A stretch of 64,000 nt of DNA from assembly GCF_004327985.1 (NCBI RefSeq), contig NZ_SJDL01000009.1, positions 1-64,000 on the forward strand. Reading direction: 5' to 3'. The number at the start of each line of letters is the position of its first letter. The stretch's first letter is position 1. The DNA is from Marinobacter halodurans (GTDB lineage Bacteria > Pseudomonadota > Gammaproteobacteria > Pseudomonadales > Oleiphilaceae). Positions 41,887-51,293 of this stretch are shown in pieces. The translations under genes and the position numbers were made by a program. The notes beneath the pieces are model-generated. The model did not search any database and had not been told where the DNA came from. It was given only the letters and a program-made list of their open reading frames with translations.

Positions 41887-42327
41887 ATGGGCAGTGCACT
41901 AAATCCGTTTCCGTCAACACTCGACGGGCTTAAAAACATGGGTGGCAAACCGAACCTCCGACAACAGCAACGCATATCGACCCGGTTGCCAGTCACTGTC
42001 ATTAACCTCGAAGGCAAAAGCCTGACCTGCCAAACGGCCAACCTCTCCCGGGCCGGCATGATGGTCGAATGCGAGAGTGATCGCATCGACACCCTCATCA
42101 GCGACCGCCGGACCATTGCCCCCAAGGATCCGGTCGCCCTTGACGTTCACTTTTCCGTTCCCGTGGTGACGGTGCAATCCGTCAATGTCACCGCCCGCTG
42201 CCATGTGGTGCACGTACGCCGCATTTCCCGGAAGATCTTTCACCTGGGCCTGCAGTTCAGCCACTTCGAGGGCAATGGCCACGACTACGTGGATCAGTAC
42301 GTCAGCCGTAAACTGGCCAAAGACTGA
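41887..42327 (+). CDS. PilZ-domain protein
   Basis: A 146-residue single PilZ domain. The c-di-GMP-binding motifs are both present: R25-Q-Q-Q-R29 and N52-L-S-R-A-G57 (D/NxSxxG). The C-terminus ends in conserved HLGLQFSHFEG. It is monocistronic; TAAAAT at 41818-41823 could be its -10. No partner enzyme is adjacent, so the controlled process (motility, exopolysaccharide) cannot be named. Confidence 0.88.
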   Translation: MGSALNPFPSTLDGLKNMGGKPNLRQQQRISTRLPVTVINLEGKSLTCQTANLSRAGMMVECESDRIDTLISDRRTIAPKDPVALDVHFSVPVVTVQSVNVTARCHVVHVRRISRKIFHLGLQFSHFEGNGHDYVDQYVSRKLAKD

Positions 42328-42337
42328 AGCCGCCCGG

Positions 42338-42406
42338 TTGGCATATTGTTATATCCCTAAACTATAGTGTCCCGCCTTCTTATAGCGCCGCTGTCTCTGG
42401 TATAGT
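42338..42406 (+). promoter_or_regulatory. Candidate cysDN promoter region
   Basis: Two TATAGT -10-like boxes (42363-42368 and 42401-42406). The first has TTGGCA 19 bp upstream (42338-42343); the second lacks a -35. An AT-rich stretch lies between TTGGCA and the first box, in a GC-rich genome, as expected for activator (CysB-type) promoters. CysB dependence is inference from the pathway. Confidence 0.4.
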
Positions 42407-42566
42407 CTCGCTCCAAGATTGGACGCTTCTGCAACCGGTTTATCCGGCGCGGCCAGCGGCACTTCCGTTCCGTTGCTCCTAACGCAACCGGGGAGCCTGC
42501 CGCCGGCTGTTCAACGTCCCGAATCGCTTATCATCAAAGGCACCCCATGCAACCGGTAACTGGATC

Positions 42567-43475
42567 ATGACCACCTATAACCTGACGCATCTCAAACAAC
42601 TGGAAGCTGAAAGCATCCATATCATCCGGGAAGTGGCCGCTGAATTCGACAACCCGGTCATGCTCTACTCCATCGGCAAGGACTCCTCGGTGATGCTGCA
42701 CCTGGCACGCAAGGCGTTCTACCCGGGCAAGATCCCGTTCAAGCTGATGCACGTGGACACGACCTGGAAATTCAAGGAAATGATCAAGTTCCGGGACGAA
42801 CAGGCGAAGAAGTACGACCTCGACCTGATCGTGCACATCAACCAGGAAGGCGTTGATGCCGGGATTGGTCCGTTCACCCACGGCAGTGCCAAGCACACCG
42901 ACGTGATGAAGACCCAGTCCCTCAAGCAGGCGCTGAACAAGTACAAGTTCGACGCCGCTTTCGGAGGCGCGCGCCGCGACGAGGAAAAGTCCCGCGCCAA
43001 GGAGCGGGTCTACTCCTTCCGCGATGAATACCATCGCTGGGATCCCAAGAACCAGCGTCCCGAGCTCTGGAACATCTACAACGGCAAGATCAACAAGGGG
43101 GAGAGCATCCGGGTCTTCCCGCTGTCCAACTGGACCGAGCTGGACATCTGGCAGTACATCTATCTCGAGAACATCGAGATTGTCCCGCTGTACTACGCTG
43201 CCGAACGCCCGGTGGTCGAGCGTGACGGTACGCTGATCATGGTCGACGACGACCGTATGCCGCTGGAAGAAGGCGAGAAGCCGATGATGAAATCGGTCCG
43301 CTTCCGGACGCTGGGCTGCTACCCGCTGACCGGCGCCATCGAGTCCAAGGCCGACACCCTGACCGATATCATCCAGGAAATGCTGCTGGCGAAGAGCTCC
43401 GAACGCCAGGGCCGCGTGATCGATCACGATTCCGCCGGCTCCATGGAACAGAAGAAACGCGAAGGTTACTTCTAA
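42567..43475 (+). CDS. cysD: Sulfate adenylyltransferase small subunit CysD
   Basis: A 302-residue PP-loop ATP sulfurylase subunit (E. coli 302). PP-loop [13 protein letters not shown], other segments [16 protein letters not shown] and [12 protein letters not shown]. With CysN it activates sulfate to APS. 46 bp separate it from cysN. Confidence 0.97.
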   Translation: MTTYNLTHLKQLEAESIHIIREVAAEFDNPVMLYSIGKDSSVMLHLARKAFYPGKIPFKLMHVDTTWKFKEMIKFRDEQAKKYDLDLIVHINQEGVDAGIGPFTHGSAKHTDVMKTQSLKQALNKYKFDAAFGGARRDEEKSRAKERVYSFRDEYHRWDPKNQRPELWNIYNGKINKGESIRVFPLSNWTELDIWQYIYLENIEIVPLYYAAERPVVERDGTLIMVDDDRMPLEEGEKPMMKSVRFRTLGCYPLTGAIESKADTLTDIIQEMLLAKSSERQGRVIDHDSAGSMEQKKREGYF

Positions 43476-43521
43476 ACCGGCAACAGTCCGCCAGCCAGAC
43501 AGCATCTACGGGAAAAGAATC

Positions 43522-45183
43522 ATGTCACACCAGTCTGAATTGATCGCTGAAGATATTCACGCGTACCTCAAACAGCACGAAGAAAAGGAGCTGCTGCGCC
43601 TGCTGACCTGCGGCAGTGTGGATGACGGCAAGAGCACGCTGATTGGCCGCCTGCTCCACGACACCAAGATGATCTACGAAGATCACATGGCCAGCCTCAA
43701 GGCGGACAGCGCCAAGCTGGGCACCACCGGCGAGAAGCTGGACCTGGCCCTGCTGGTGGATGGCCTGCAGGCGGAGCGGGAGCAGGGCATCACCATCGAT
43801 GTGGCTTACCGCTATTTCTCCACCGACAAGCGCAAGTTCATCATCGCCGACACCCCGGGCCACGAGCAGTACACCCGGAACATGGCGACCGGCGCCTCCA
43901 CCGCGCAGCTGGCGGTCGTGATGATCGACGCCCGTCACGGGGTCCTTACCCAGACGCGCCGCCACTCGTTCATCGCATCCCTGCAGGGCATCAAGCACAT
44001 CGTGGTTGCCATCAACAAGATGGACCTGGTGGACTTCAGCGAAGAGCGGTTCGAGGAGATCAAGAAAGACTACCTTGAGTTTGCCGAAAAGCTGGGCCTG
44101 CAGGACATCCGGTTCGTGCCGATTTCCGCGCTGGAAGGCGATAACGTCGTCAACCGTAGCGAAAACACCCCCTGGTTCACCGGTCAGCCGCTGATGGAAA
44201 TACTGGAAACCGTGGAAGTCTCCCGCGACAAGAACATGGAGCACTTCCGGTTCCCGGTGCAGTACGTCAACCGGCCGAACCTGAACTTCCGCGGTTTCAG
44301 TGGCACCATCGCCTCCGGTGTGATCCGTCCGGGCGACGCCATCATGGCCCTGCCCTCACGCCGTACCAGCAAGGTGAAGGAAATCGTCACGTTCGACGGC
44401 AACCTGGACAGCGCCTACATCGACCAGGCCGTGACCCTGACCCTGGAAGACGAAATCGACGTCAGCCGCGGCGACATGCTGGTCAAACCCGGCGATGAGC
44501 CGCTGGTGAGCAACAAGTTCGACGCCCACATCGTCTGGATGATCGACCAGCCGATGGCCCAGAACCGCCTGTACGACATCAAGCTGGGACCGAACTTCAC
44601 GTCCGGCTCGGTGACCGCCGTTCGCCACCAGATCGACGTCAACACATTGGATCAGGACCGCACCCGGGATCACCTGGACCTGAACGAGATCGGCCTGTGT
44701 GAAGTGACCCTGAGCCAGCCGGTCGCCTTCGACCCGTACCCGCGCAATCGCGCCACCGGGGCGTTCATCATCATCGACCGCCTGACCAACGTCACCATCG
44801 GCGCCGGCATGATCAGCGGGCTGGCCAAGTCCAGCGACGACGCCCTGCAACCGGTCACGGCCGAAGAGCGCGAGCGTCGCCTGTCCCAGAAGCCGCTGAT
44901 CATAGGCTGCACCGGCACCCAGGCGCCGGAGTTGGCGCGGGCCATCGAGCGCAAACTGTTCGACCTGGGTAAGACCAGCGTGGTGCTGACGGACGACAAT
45001 GCGGGCAACGCCGACGACCGTCGCCGCAGCGCCCAGGTCCTCACCGCGCACGGCCTGATCGCCGTTGCCGTTAACATCGGCGACGACATCGCTGCCGTCG
45101 GCGCCTCCGCCGACGCCGAGAGCGACGTTGCCGCGACGGCCGACAAACTGGTGCAGGAGCTGATCAGCAAGCAACGGATCTGA
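43522..45183 (+). CDS. cysN: Sulfate adenylyltransferase large subunit CysN with a degenerate APS-kinase tail
   Basis: A 553-residue protein. Residues 1 to about 450 are a normal CysN GTPase: G1 [15 protein letters not shown]3 DTPGHEQY, G4 NKMDLV, then EF-Tu-like beta domains. E. coli CysN is about 475 long, and the pseudomonad CysNC fusion about 630. Here residues 456-553 align by eye with APS kinase ([32 protein letters not shown], final KLVQEL), but the P-loop GLSGxGKS is replaced by GCTGTQAPE and the central substrate region is gone. So the C-terminus is a vestigial, surely inactive kinase domain; a separate cysC would be needed for PAPS. Confidence 0.93.
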   Translation: MSHQSELIAEDIHAYLKQHEEKELLRLLTCGSVDDGKSTLIGRLLHDTKMIYEDHMASLKADSAKLGTTGEKLDLALLVDGLQAEREQGITIDVAYRYFSTDKRKFIIADTPGHEQYTRNMATGASTAQLAVVMIDARHGVLTQTRRHSFIASLQGIKHIVVAINKMDLVDFSEERFEEIKKDYLEFAEKLGLQDIRFVPISALEGDNVVNRSENTPWFTGQPLMEILETVEVSRDKNMEHFRFPVQYVNRPNLNFRGFSGTIASGVIRPGDAIMALPSRRTSKVKEIVTFDGNLDSAYIDQAVTLTLEDEIDVSRGDMLVKPGDEPLVSNKFDAHIVWMIDQPMAQNRLYDIKLGPNFTSGSVTAVRHQIDVNTLDQDRTRDHLDLNEIGLCEVTLSQPVAFDPYPRNRATGAFIIIDRLTNVTIGAGMISGLAKSSDDALQPVTAEERERRLSQKPLIIGCTGTQAPELARAIERKLFDLGKTSVVLTDDNAGNADDRRRSAQVLTAHGLIAVAVNIGDDIAAVGASADAESDVAATADKLVQELISKQRI

Positions 45184-45192
45184 TAAGCTTCA

Positions 45193-45240
45193 GGGCGCCT
45201 CTGACTGACTCCGGATCACCTCTGGCAGTCAGAGACGCCC
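45193..45240 (+). other. Long imperfect hairpin after cysN
   Basis: GGGCGCCTCTGACTG (45193-45207) pairs with CAGTCAGAGACGCCC (45226-45240), 14 of 15 positions. It lies 10 bases past the cysN stop and is followed by the terminator at 45263-45298; no T-tract of its own. Probably 3'-end protection or a first, rho-assisted stop. Confidence 0.5.
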
Positions 45241-45262
45241 GCGGCCACTAACAACCTAAGCA

Positions 45263-45298
45263 CGGCCATGACCGGTTACCACGGGTCATGGCCGTTTT
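45263..45298 (+). terminator. Terminator of cysDN
   Basis: An 11-bp perfect stem CGGCCATGACC/GGTCATGGCCG with a ten-base loop, followed by TTTT. It ends 19 bases before the yejK start. Confidence 0.8.
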
Positions 45299-45317
45299 GC
45301 GTTCCCAGAGGACATCC

Positions 45318-46346
45318 ATGGCGATCAAACAGCTGCGAATCACCTTTGCCAGCCAGATGCAGCCCGGGCACGAGGCCCAGGTCCGCCCCGGCAAGACCCT
45401 GTCCGAGCCCGGCGGCGACTACGAGGGGCTGCACAAACAGCTCAAGCGTCTGTTCAACGCCAAACCCGGCAAGAAATACGGCCGTTTCAGCGACGACATT
45501 GGCGAAAGCCCCGCCAGTGCCTGGTTCCGGGATTACCTGGAAGGCAAGCAGACCTTCGAAAGCCTGACCGACAAACTGTTTGGCCAGTGGCAGGAACTGC
45601 TGACCGGCTGCCAGGAGGAATACTTCGGCCACCTGATGCTGGTCCACGAAGCCCTGGCCGACGGTGAAGTGATCTACCTGGTCGCGCTGGAGAGCGACAG
45701 TGCCCTGCGACTGGACCACGAGCAGAACCTGGACGCCACCGACGTATTGAGCCTGTCCCGGCTCAACCTCGCCCTGCGACTGGAGGTGGAAGACTGGCTC
45801 GGGGACCATCCGTCGGAGAATTTCCTGACCCTGGTCCATGCCCGGGGTACCGGCGAGCCGGGCGAGCTGTTCATTCGCCTGTGCGGTTTTACCAACCAGG
45901 TGGATGTGGAAAAAGAAACCCTGACGTTCCTCAACGCCGTGGAAGCGTTCGCCGCCCAGACGGACGAGCCGGAGAAAGCCGGCCAGGTGCGCTCAAAGGC
46001 CTACGAATTCTGCAAGGAACAGCACGCCCTGGGCGAGCCCGTTGCGATTGACGCCCTGTCCGGCTATCTGGACGAAGACCAACCGGACCGCTTCCGCCAG
46101 TTCGCATCCGAGACCCAGGAGATCCCCAACGATGCCGTCCTGCACCCGGACCATCGCAAGGTGAAGAAACTGGTGCGGATTTCCGGGTCCGGCGGCGGGA
46201 TGAGCGTCTCGTTCTCGTCCGACCTGGTAAACCAGGCGGTGTACTACGACCGTGACAACGACGCGCTGACCATCACCCGCCTGCCCAAGGCCCTGCGGGA
46301 ACAGCTGCAGCGGTACCTGGAAAGCCGGGAAGAAAAAGGCGGGTAA
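45318..46346 (+). CDS. yejK: Nucleoid-associated protein YejK (NdpA family)
   Basis: A 342-residue 37-kDa nucleoid-associated protein (E. coli YejK 335). The start at 45318 (MAIKQLRITFASQ) has AGAGGACA and avoids overlap with the upstream terminator; an in-frame alternative is 45288. Family features include YFGHLMLVHEALADGE and LVRISGSGGGMSVSFSSDL. Biological role poorly known. Convergent with trmH, four bases between stops. Confidence 0.9.
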   Translation: MAIKQLRITFASQMQPGHEAQVRPGKTLSEPGGDYEGLHKQLKRLFNAKPGKKYGRFSDDIGESPASAWFRDYLEGKQTFESLTDKLFGQWQELLTGCQEEYFGHLMLVHEALADGEVIYLVALESDSALRLDHEQNLDATDVLSLSRLNLALRLEVEDWLGDHPSENFLTLVHARGTGEPGELFIRLCGFTNQVDVEKETLTFLNAVEAFAAQTDEPEKAGQVRSKAYEFCKEQHALGEPVAIDALSGYLDEDQPDRFRQFASETQEIPNDAVLHPDHRKVKKLVRISGSGGGMSVSFSSDLVNQAVYYDRDNDALTITRLPKALREQLQRYLESREEKGG

Positions 46347-46350
46347 CGCG

Positions 46351-47088
46351 TTATTCTCCGGGCGGGGCAGCGAAATCTTCAGGCCGCGCCCGCACCCGGT
46401 TACGGCGGATATCCCGCACCTCGGTCATCCAGCCCACGCCGTCGATCAGTTCACCGGTTTCCATATCGAAGGGCGGATACGGCAGGTTGCGGTCGTCGCA
46501 GTAGCGGGTGACTTGCGGCTGGCACCAGCGAAACAGCAGGCGCCCGTATTCGTCATCCGGCATGCGCCGCCGCTCGAACATCCCCGCTTCCGAGCGCTGG
46601 CGCTGGGCCTCGGCCAGAATAATGGCGCAGGCCGCCGAGACATTGAGCGACTCCACCATCCCCATCATCGGCACCACGATATGTTCGTCCGCCTGTGCGG
46701 CGGCCTCCGGGGAGACGCCATCAAGCTCATTACCCAAAACCAGTACGCAGGGGACGGTGAAGTCGACATCCCGGTAGTCGATGGCGCGGTCCGACAACTC
46801 GGCGGCGTAGATCCGCCGCCCCCGGCCGCGCAGCTCACTGATGGCCGAATCCATATCCGGGTGGGTGTGGGTGGTCACCCAGTTGTGGCTGCCGCCGGCC
46901 GTCTTGCGGAAGGCCCGATAGCCCTCACGCGGCCAGACGGTGTGCATGTTGGCCACGCCGAAGGCATCGCACGAGCGAATGATCGCCGACACGTTGCGCG
47001 GCTTGTGGATCTGGTCGGTGAGTACATGCAGGTCCGGCTGGCGACGGTCCAGGGTCCCTTTGATGCGGGCAAGTCTTTCAGGCGTCAT
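46351..47088 (-). CDS. trmH: tRNA (guanosine-18-2'-O)-methyltransferase TrmH
   Basis: A 245-residue SPOUT methyltransferase. Motif 1 HKPRNVSAIIRSCDAFGV, motif 2 LVLGNELDGVSPEA, motif 3 IVVPMMGMVESLNVSAA, with the TrmH-type C-terminal tail; overall close to E. coli TrmH (229), so Gm18 of tRNA is the expected target. Followed upstream by the DUF1820 gene, 18 bp away. Confidence 0.93.
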   Translation of the reverse strand: MTPERLARIKGTLDRRQPDLHVLTDQIHKPRNVSAIIRSCDAFGVANMHTVWPREGYRAFRKTAGGSHNWVTTHTHPDMDSAISELRGRGRRIYAAELSDRAIDYRDVDFTVPCVLVLGNELDGVSPEAAAQADEHIVVPMMGMVESLNVSAACAIILAEAQRQRSEAGMFERRRMPDDEYGRLLFRWCQPQVTRYCDDRNLPYPPFDMETGELIDGVGWMTEVRDIRRNRVRARPEDFAAPPGE

Positions 47089-47106
47089 GACAGGTGATGG
47101 CGTCGC

Positions 47107-47436
47107 TCAGTCGTTGTTCCGGTGATGGCCCGGGCTCCCCGGGAACGGCGTGACGCCGCTCTTGACCCGGCCCAGCGGGCGCTCGGCGGCTGCCGGCTCC
47201 ACCTCGTCGATCCGCACGATGGCATTCATGGGGATATAGGTGCGCTGAACCCCCTCGAACTCGGTCCGCAGCTTCTCCTGGGAAGGGTCCACCAGCACCT
47301 GGCTACGCTCGCCGAAGGTCAGCGCCTCCACTTCCAGGAAACCGAACATTTCGCTGGGATACACATGCCCGGCGTAGATTTCAAAGACTTCGTCCTGATT
47401 GTAGAAAATAATCTTGTAGCACTTCTTGGCAACCAT
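47107..47436 (-). CDS. DUF1820 family protein
   Basis: A 109-residue small soluble protein of the DUF1820 family common in gammaproteobacteria ([51 protein letters not shown] near the end). The N-terminal half resembles a beta-roll. Function unknown. The gene next to it, trmH, could be cotranscribed; miaB is divergent at 157 bp. Confidence 0.88.
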   Translation of the reverse strand: MVAKKCYKIIFYNQDEVFEIYAGHVYPSEMFGFLEVEALTFGERSQVLVDPSQEKLRTEFEGVQRTYIPMNAIVRIDEVEPAAAERPLGRVKSGVTPFPGSPGHHRNND

Positions 47437-47550
47437 TCAGACAACTCCAGCGATGCTCATGCCCACTTTCGGGGCCACACAGAGGCGCGTATGGTACCAC
47501 GACGCAACGGCAATCGAACCTCCCCTCTGGTTGCGCTTTGATCAGGCCGT

Positions 47551-47556
47551 TATAAT
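47551..47556 (+). promoter_or_regulatory. -10 box of the miaB promoter
   Basis: Perfect TATAAT 38 bp before the miaB ATG. The -35 is poor (TGGTTG at 47528-47533, 17-bp spacer). It would start the miaB-ybeZ-ybeY-corC-lnt transcript, with a leader of about 30 nt. Confidence 0.5.
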
Positions 47557-47593
47557 AGCCCGTTTCCCTTCACCCAACGATCAACCGAGTTCC

Positions 47594-48934
47594 ATGACCA
47601 AGAAGCTGTTTATCAAGACCCACGGCTGCCAGATGAACGAGTACGATTCATCCCGCATGGCCGACCTGCTGAAATCCGGTGAAGACGTCGAGATGACCGA
47701 CAACCCGGACGATGCGGACATCCTGCTGCTGAATACCTGCTCGATCCGCGAAAAAGCGCAGGAGAAGGTGTTTCACCAGCTTGGACGCTGGAAGCAGCTC
47801 AAGTCCCGCAAGCCCGAACTGGTGATCGGCGTGGGCGGCTGCGTGGCCAGCCAGGAAGGCCAGGCGATCATCGACCGGGCGCCCTATGTGGACATGGTCT
47901 TCGGTCCACAGACTCTGCACCGCCTGCCGGAGCTGATCCAGGAATCCCGCAAGGGCGGCGTGGGCGTAGTCGACGTCAGTTTTCCGGAGATCGAGAAATT
48001 CGACAACCTGCCCTCCCCGGGTGCCGACGGCGCATCGGCGTTCGTCTCCGTCATGGAAGGCTGCTCCAAGTACTGCACCTTCTGCGTAGTGCCCTACACC
48101 CGCGGCGAGGAAGTCAGCCGACCGGTGGACGACGTGATTGCCGAAGCGGCGCACCTGGCCAGCCAGGGCGTACGCGAGGTGAACCTGCTGGGCCAGAACG
48201 TCAACGCCTACCAGGGCGAAACCTATGACGGCGATACCATCGACCTGGCCGAGCTGATCACCATGATCGCCACCATCGACGGCATCGAACGCATCCGCTT
48301 CACCACCTCCCATCCGGTGGAGTTCTCCGATGCGCTGATCGACGTCTACGAGACCGTGCCGGAGTTGGTCAGCCACCTGCACTTACCCGTCCAGAGCGGC
48401 TCCGACCGCATACTGGCGGCCATGAAGCGCGGTCACACGGCACTGGAATACAAATCCAAGCTGCGCCGCCTGCGCCGGATCCGGCCGGACATCAGCTTCT
48501 CGTCGGACTTCATCATCGGCTTCCCGGGCGAAACCGACCGGGACTTCGAGGCCACCATGAAGCTGATCGAGGACATCGGCTTCGACGTGTCCTTCAGCTT
48601 TATCTACAGCCCGCGCCCGGGTACGCCCGCCTCCGACCTGCCGGACGACACGCCGATGGACGTCAAGAAGCAGCGCCTGAGCATCCTGCAGCAGCGGATC
48701 AACCAGCAGGCGCAGGAAATCAGCCGCCGGATGGTCGGTACCACCCAGCGCATCCTGGTTACCGGCCTGTCCAAGAAAGATCCGGGCGAATACGCCGGTC
48801 GCACCGAAAACAACCGGATCGTCAACTTCCGCACCGATAACCCCGATGTGGTCGGCCACTTCATTGACGTTGAAATTGTCGAAGCGCTCCCCAATTCTCT
48901 AAGGGGAAAACCCGTTGACGATTTGCTGCACTGA
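47594..48934 (+). CDS. miaB: tRNA-2-methylthio-N6-dimethylallyladenosine synthase MiaB
   Basis: A 446-residue methylthiotransferase. Auxiliary cysteines C12, C49 and C83, radical-SAM cysteines C157, C161 and C164 ([15 protein letters not shown]), C-terminal TRAM domain. It modifies A37 of tRNAs reading UNN codons. The frame extends to 47426; ATG 47594 ([15 protein letters not shown]) is the family start. miaB then ybeZ, ybeY, ybeX and lnt is the classic gammaproteobacterial order. Confidence 0.97.
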   Translation: MTKKLFIKTHGCQMNEYDSSRMADLLKSGEDVEMTDNPDDADILLLNTCSIREKAQEKVFHQLGRWKQLKSRKPELVIGVGGCVASQEGQAIIDRAPYVDMVFGPQTLHRLPELIQESRKGGVGVVDVSFPEIEKFDNLPSPGADGASAFVSVMEGCSKYCTFCVVPYTRGEEVSRPVDDVIAEAAHLASQGVREVNLLGQNVNAYQGETYDGDTIDLAELITMIATIDGIERIRFTTSHPVEFSDALIDVYETVPELVSHLHLPVQSGSDRILAAMKRGHTALEYKSKLRRLRRIRPDISFSSDFIIGFPGETDRDFEATMKLIEDIGFDVSFSFIYSPRPGTPASDLPDDTPMDVKKQRLSILQQRINQQAQEISRRMVGTTQRILVTGLSKKDPGEYAGRTENNRIVNFRTDNPDVVGHFIDVEIVEALPNSLRGKPVDDLLH

Positions 48935-48991
48935 TCGATCCGCGCCGGCCCCACTGGCGCGGTCATCCATTCTTTTATCCGTGAGGACTGC

Positions 48992-49981
48992 TTGAACAGC
49001 GACGACGCGAAACAGTTTGACCTGAAACCTGCCGATCCCCGCCGGCTGGCGACCCTGTGTGGCCAGTTCGACGAACACCTGAAGCACATCGAGCGGCGCA
49101 TGAGCGTGCGCATCGGCTACCGCGGCCACCATTTCCGGGTCGAAGGCGAGACCGAGCACGCCAACGCCGCCGCCGAAGTCCTGCGCCACCTGTACCGGGA
49201 GACGGAGGCGCTGGACGACATCTCACCGGACATGGTGCACCTGTATATCCGGGAATCCGGATTCGAGCGCCTGCCCGAAGAGAAAGCCTTCGACGGCAGC
49301 CAGATCATCGTCAAGACGCCGAAGCTGCAAGCCCGGCCTCGCGGCAAGAACCAGCAGCGCTACGTGCACAACATCCGCTCCCACGATGTCAATTTCGGCA
49401 TCGGGCCGGCCGGCACCGGCAAGACCTGGCTGGCGGTGGCCTGCGCCGTGGAAGCGCTGAAGGACGAACAGGTCAAGCGCATCCTGCTGGTCCGCCCGGC
49501 GGTGGAGGCGGGCGAAAAGCTCGGCTTCCTGCCCGGCGACCTGGCGCAGAAGGTGGACCCATACCTGCGCCCGCTCTACGACGCCCTGTACGAGATGCTC
49601 GGCTTCGAGCAGGTGACCAAGCTGATCGAAAAGAGCGTGATCGAGATCGCGCCACTGGCTTTCATGCGCGGCCGAACCCTGAATAATGCCTTCATCATCC
49701 TCGACGAAAGCCAGAACACGACCCGCGAACAGATGAAAATGTTCCTGACCCGGATCGGCTTTGGCTCAACGGCGGTGATTACCGGCGATACCACCCAGGT
49801 GGACCTGCCGCGGGGCCAGCACTCCGGTCTCGTGCATGCGGCGGCGGTGCTGAGCAAGGTAACGGGCATTGGCTTCACCCGCTTCGACGCCCGTGACGTG
49901 GTGCGTCACCCGCTGGTCCAGCGGATCGTCGAAGCCTACGACGATCATGACGAAGCGGTCGCCGGGGGCAAGAACCCGTGA
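48992..49981 (+). CDS. ybeZ: PhoH-like ATPase YbeZ
   Basis: A 329-residue PhoH-family ATPase. KH-like N-terminal part, Walker [12 protein letters not shown] (138-148), Walker [10 protein letters not shown], and the C-terminal [11 protein letters not shown]. The start is TTG at 48992 with GAGGA seven bases ahead; no ATG fits better. A small hairpin (CCGCGCC/GGCGCGG, 48939-48961) lies in the gap after miaB. It partners with YbeY in RNA/ribosome quality control. Overlaps ybeY by 4 bp. Confidence 0.94.
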   Translation: MNSDDAKQFDLKPADPRRLATLCGQFDEHLKHIERRMSVRIGYRGHHFRVEGETEHANAAAEVLRHLYRETEALDDISPDMVHLYIRESGFERLPEEKAFDGSQIIVKTPKLQARPRGKNQQRYVHNIRSHDVNFGIGPAGTGKTWLAVACAVEALKDEQVKRILLVRPAVEAGEKLGFLPGDLAQKVDPYLRPLYDALYEMLGFEQVTKLIEKSVIEIAPLAFMRGRTLNNAFIILDESQNTTREQMKMFLTRIGFGSTAVITGDTTQVDLPRGQHSGLVHAAAVLSKVTGIGFTRFDARDVVRHPLVQRIVEAYDDHDEAVAGGKNP

Positions 49982-50451
49982 CGCGACTGGCGGTGGATAT
50001 CCAGGTCGCTTCGGAACATTCGGACCTTCCCGACATCGAAAGCCTGACCCGCTGGGCCAGCCAGGGCTGGCAGGGTGAGGACGATTCCGAGGTGACGCTG
50101 CGCATCGTTGACGAGGACGAGAGCGCGACCCTGAACGGCCAGTACCGGCAGAAGGACCGGCCCACGAACGTGCTGTCATTCCCGTTCGAGCAGCCCGAGG
50201 GCATCACCGTGCCGCTGGCCGGTGACCTGGTGATCTGTGCCGGCGTGGTCGCCCGCGAAGCCCTCGAACAGGGTAAAAGCCGGGATGCCCACTGGGCACA
50301 CATGGTGATTCATGGCATGCTCCACCTTCAGGGGTATGATCATATCGATGACCGGGATGCTGAAATCATGGAAACCCTGGAGATCCGCCTGCTGGCGGAA
50401 CTGGGCTTCAGCAACCCCTATCTTGCAGAGGACACGGATCAAGACTCATGA
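49978..50451 (+). CDS. ybeY: Endoribonuclease YbeY
   Basis: A 157-residue metal-dependent endoribonuclease for 16S rRNA 3' maturation and ribosome quality control. Zinc motif H112-GML-H116-LQGYD-H122. Start GTG, overlapping the ybeZ stop as GTGA. Its stop overlaps the corC ATG as ATGA. Confidence 0.96.
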   Translation: MTRLAVDIQVASEHSDLPDIESLTRWASQGWQGEDDSEVTLRIVDEDESATLNGQYRQKDRPTNVLSFPFEQPEGITVPLAGDLVICAGVVAREALEQGKSRDAHWAHMVIHGMLHLQGYDHIDDRDAEIMETLEIRLLAELGFSNPYLAEDTDQDS

Positions 50452-51293
50452 GCGACGATCACTCGAGTCGCAGCCAGGGCAATAAGTCCTGGCTGGAACG
50501 CATTTCCCAGGCTTTCTCCAACGAGCCGGAATCCATCACCGACATCCTTGAAGTCCTGCGGGATGCCGAATCCGAAAACATCATCGATGCCGATGCCATG
50601 AGCATCATCGAAGGGGCCATGCAGGTCACCGATATGCGCGTCGATGAAATCATGATCCCCCGCTCGCAGATGGTCACCGTCAAGGCCAGCGCGGAGCCCA
50701 GGACGTTCCTCAACGACATCATCGAGTCGGCCCACAGCCGCTTCCCGGTCATCGGCGATAATCAGGATGACGTCATCGGCGTGCTGCTGGCCAAGGACCT
50801 GCTGCCGCTGGCCCTGAACAACGAACTGACCTGGAACAAGATCCGCGAGATCCTGCGCCCACCCACCTTCGTGCCCGAGAGCAAGCGACTCAACCAGTTG
50901 CTCAAGGAATTCAAGGAAACCCGCAACCATATGGCCATCGTGGTGGATGAATACGGCGGCACCGCCGGCCTGATCACCATCGAGGATGTGCTGGAGCAGA
51001 TCGTCGGCGAGATCGAGGATGAACACGATTTCGACGAAGAAACCCACATCAAGGCCCGGGCCGACGGCAGCTACGCCGTTAAGGCCATGACGCCGGTCGA
51101 CGACTTCAATGCCTTTTTCGACACCGAGCTGGATGAAGAGGAGTTCGACACCATTGGCGGGCTGGTCCTCCGGGAATTCGGCCACCTGCCCCGGCGCGGT
51201 GAAGAGATTGAATTTGGCGGTTTCCAGTTCACCATCCTGAACGCGGACAATCGTGTCATCCGATTGATACAGGTCCGCCGCCGTGAGTCCTGA
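50448..51293 (+). CDS. ybeX: CorC/YbeX family CBS-domain protein
   Basis: A 281-residue cytoplasmic protein: two CBS domains (about 65-185, MQVTDMRVDEIMIPRSQM, VVDEYGGTAGLITIEDVLEQ) and a C-terminal CorC_HlyC transporter-associated domain (about 200-281). Annotated as magnesium/cobalt efflux factor CorC; in E. coli YbeX is linked to ribosome maturation. It has no membrane segment. Overlaps ybeY by 4 bp and lnt by 11 bp. Confidence 0.94.
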   Translation: MSDDHSSRSQGNKSWLERISQAFSNEPESITDILEVLRDAESENIIDADAMSIIEGAMQVTDMRVDEIMIPRSQMVTVKASAEPRTFLNDIIESAHSRFPVIGDNQDDVIGVLLAKDLLPLALNNELTWNKIREILRPPTFVPESKRLNQLLKEFKETRNHMAIVVDEYGGTAGLITIEDVLEQIVGEIEDEHDFDEETHIKARADGSYAVKAMTPVDDFNAFFDTELDEEEFDTIGGLVLREFGHLPRRGEEIEFGGFQFTILNADNRVIRLIQVRRRES

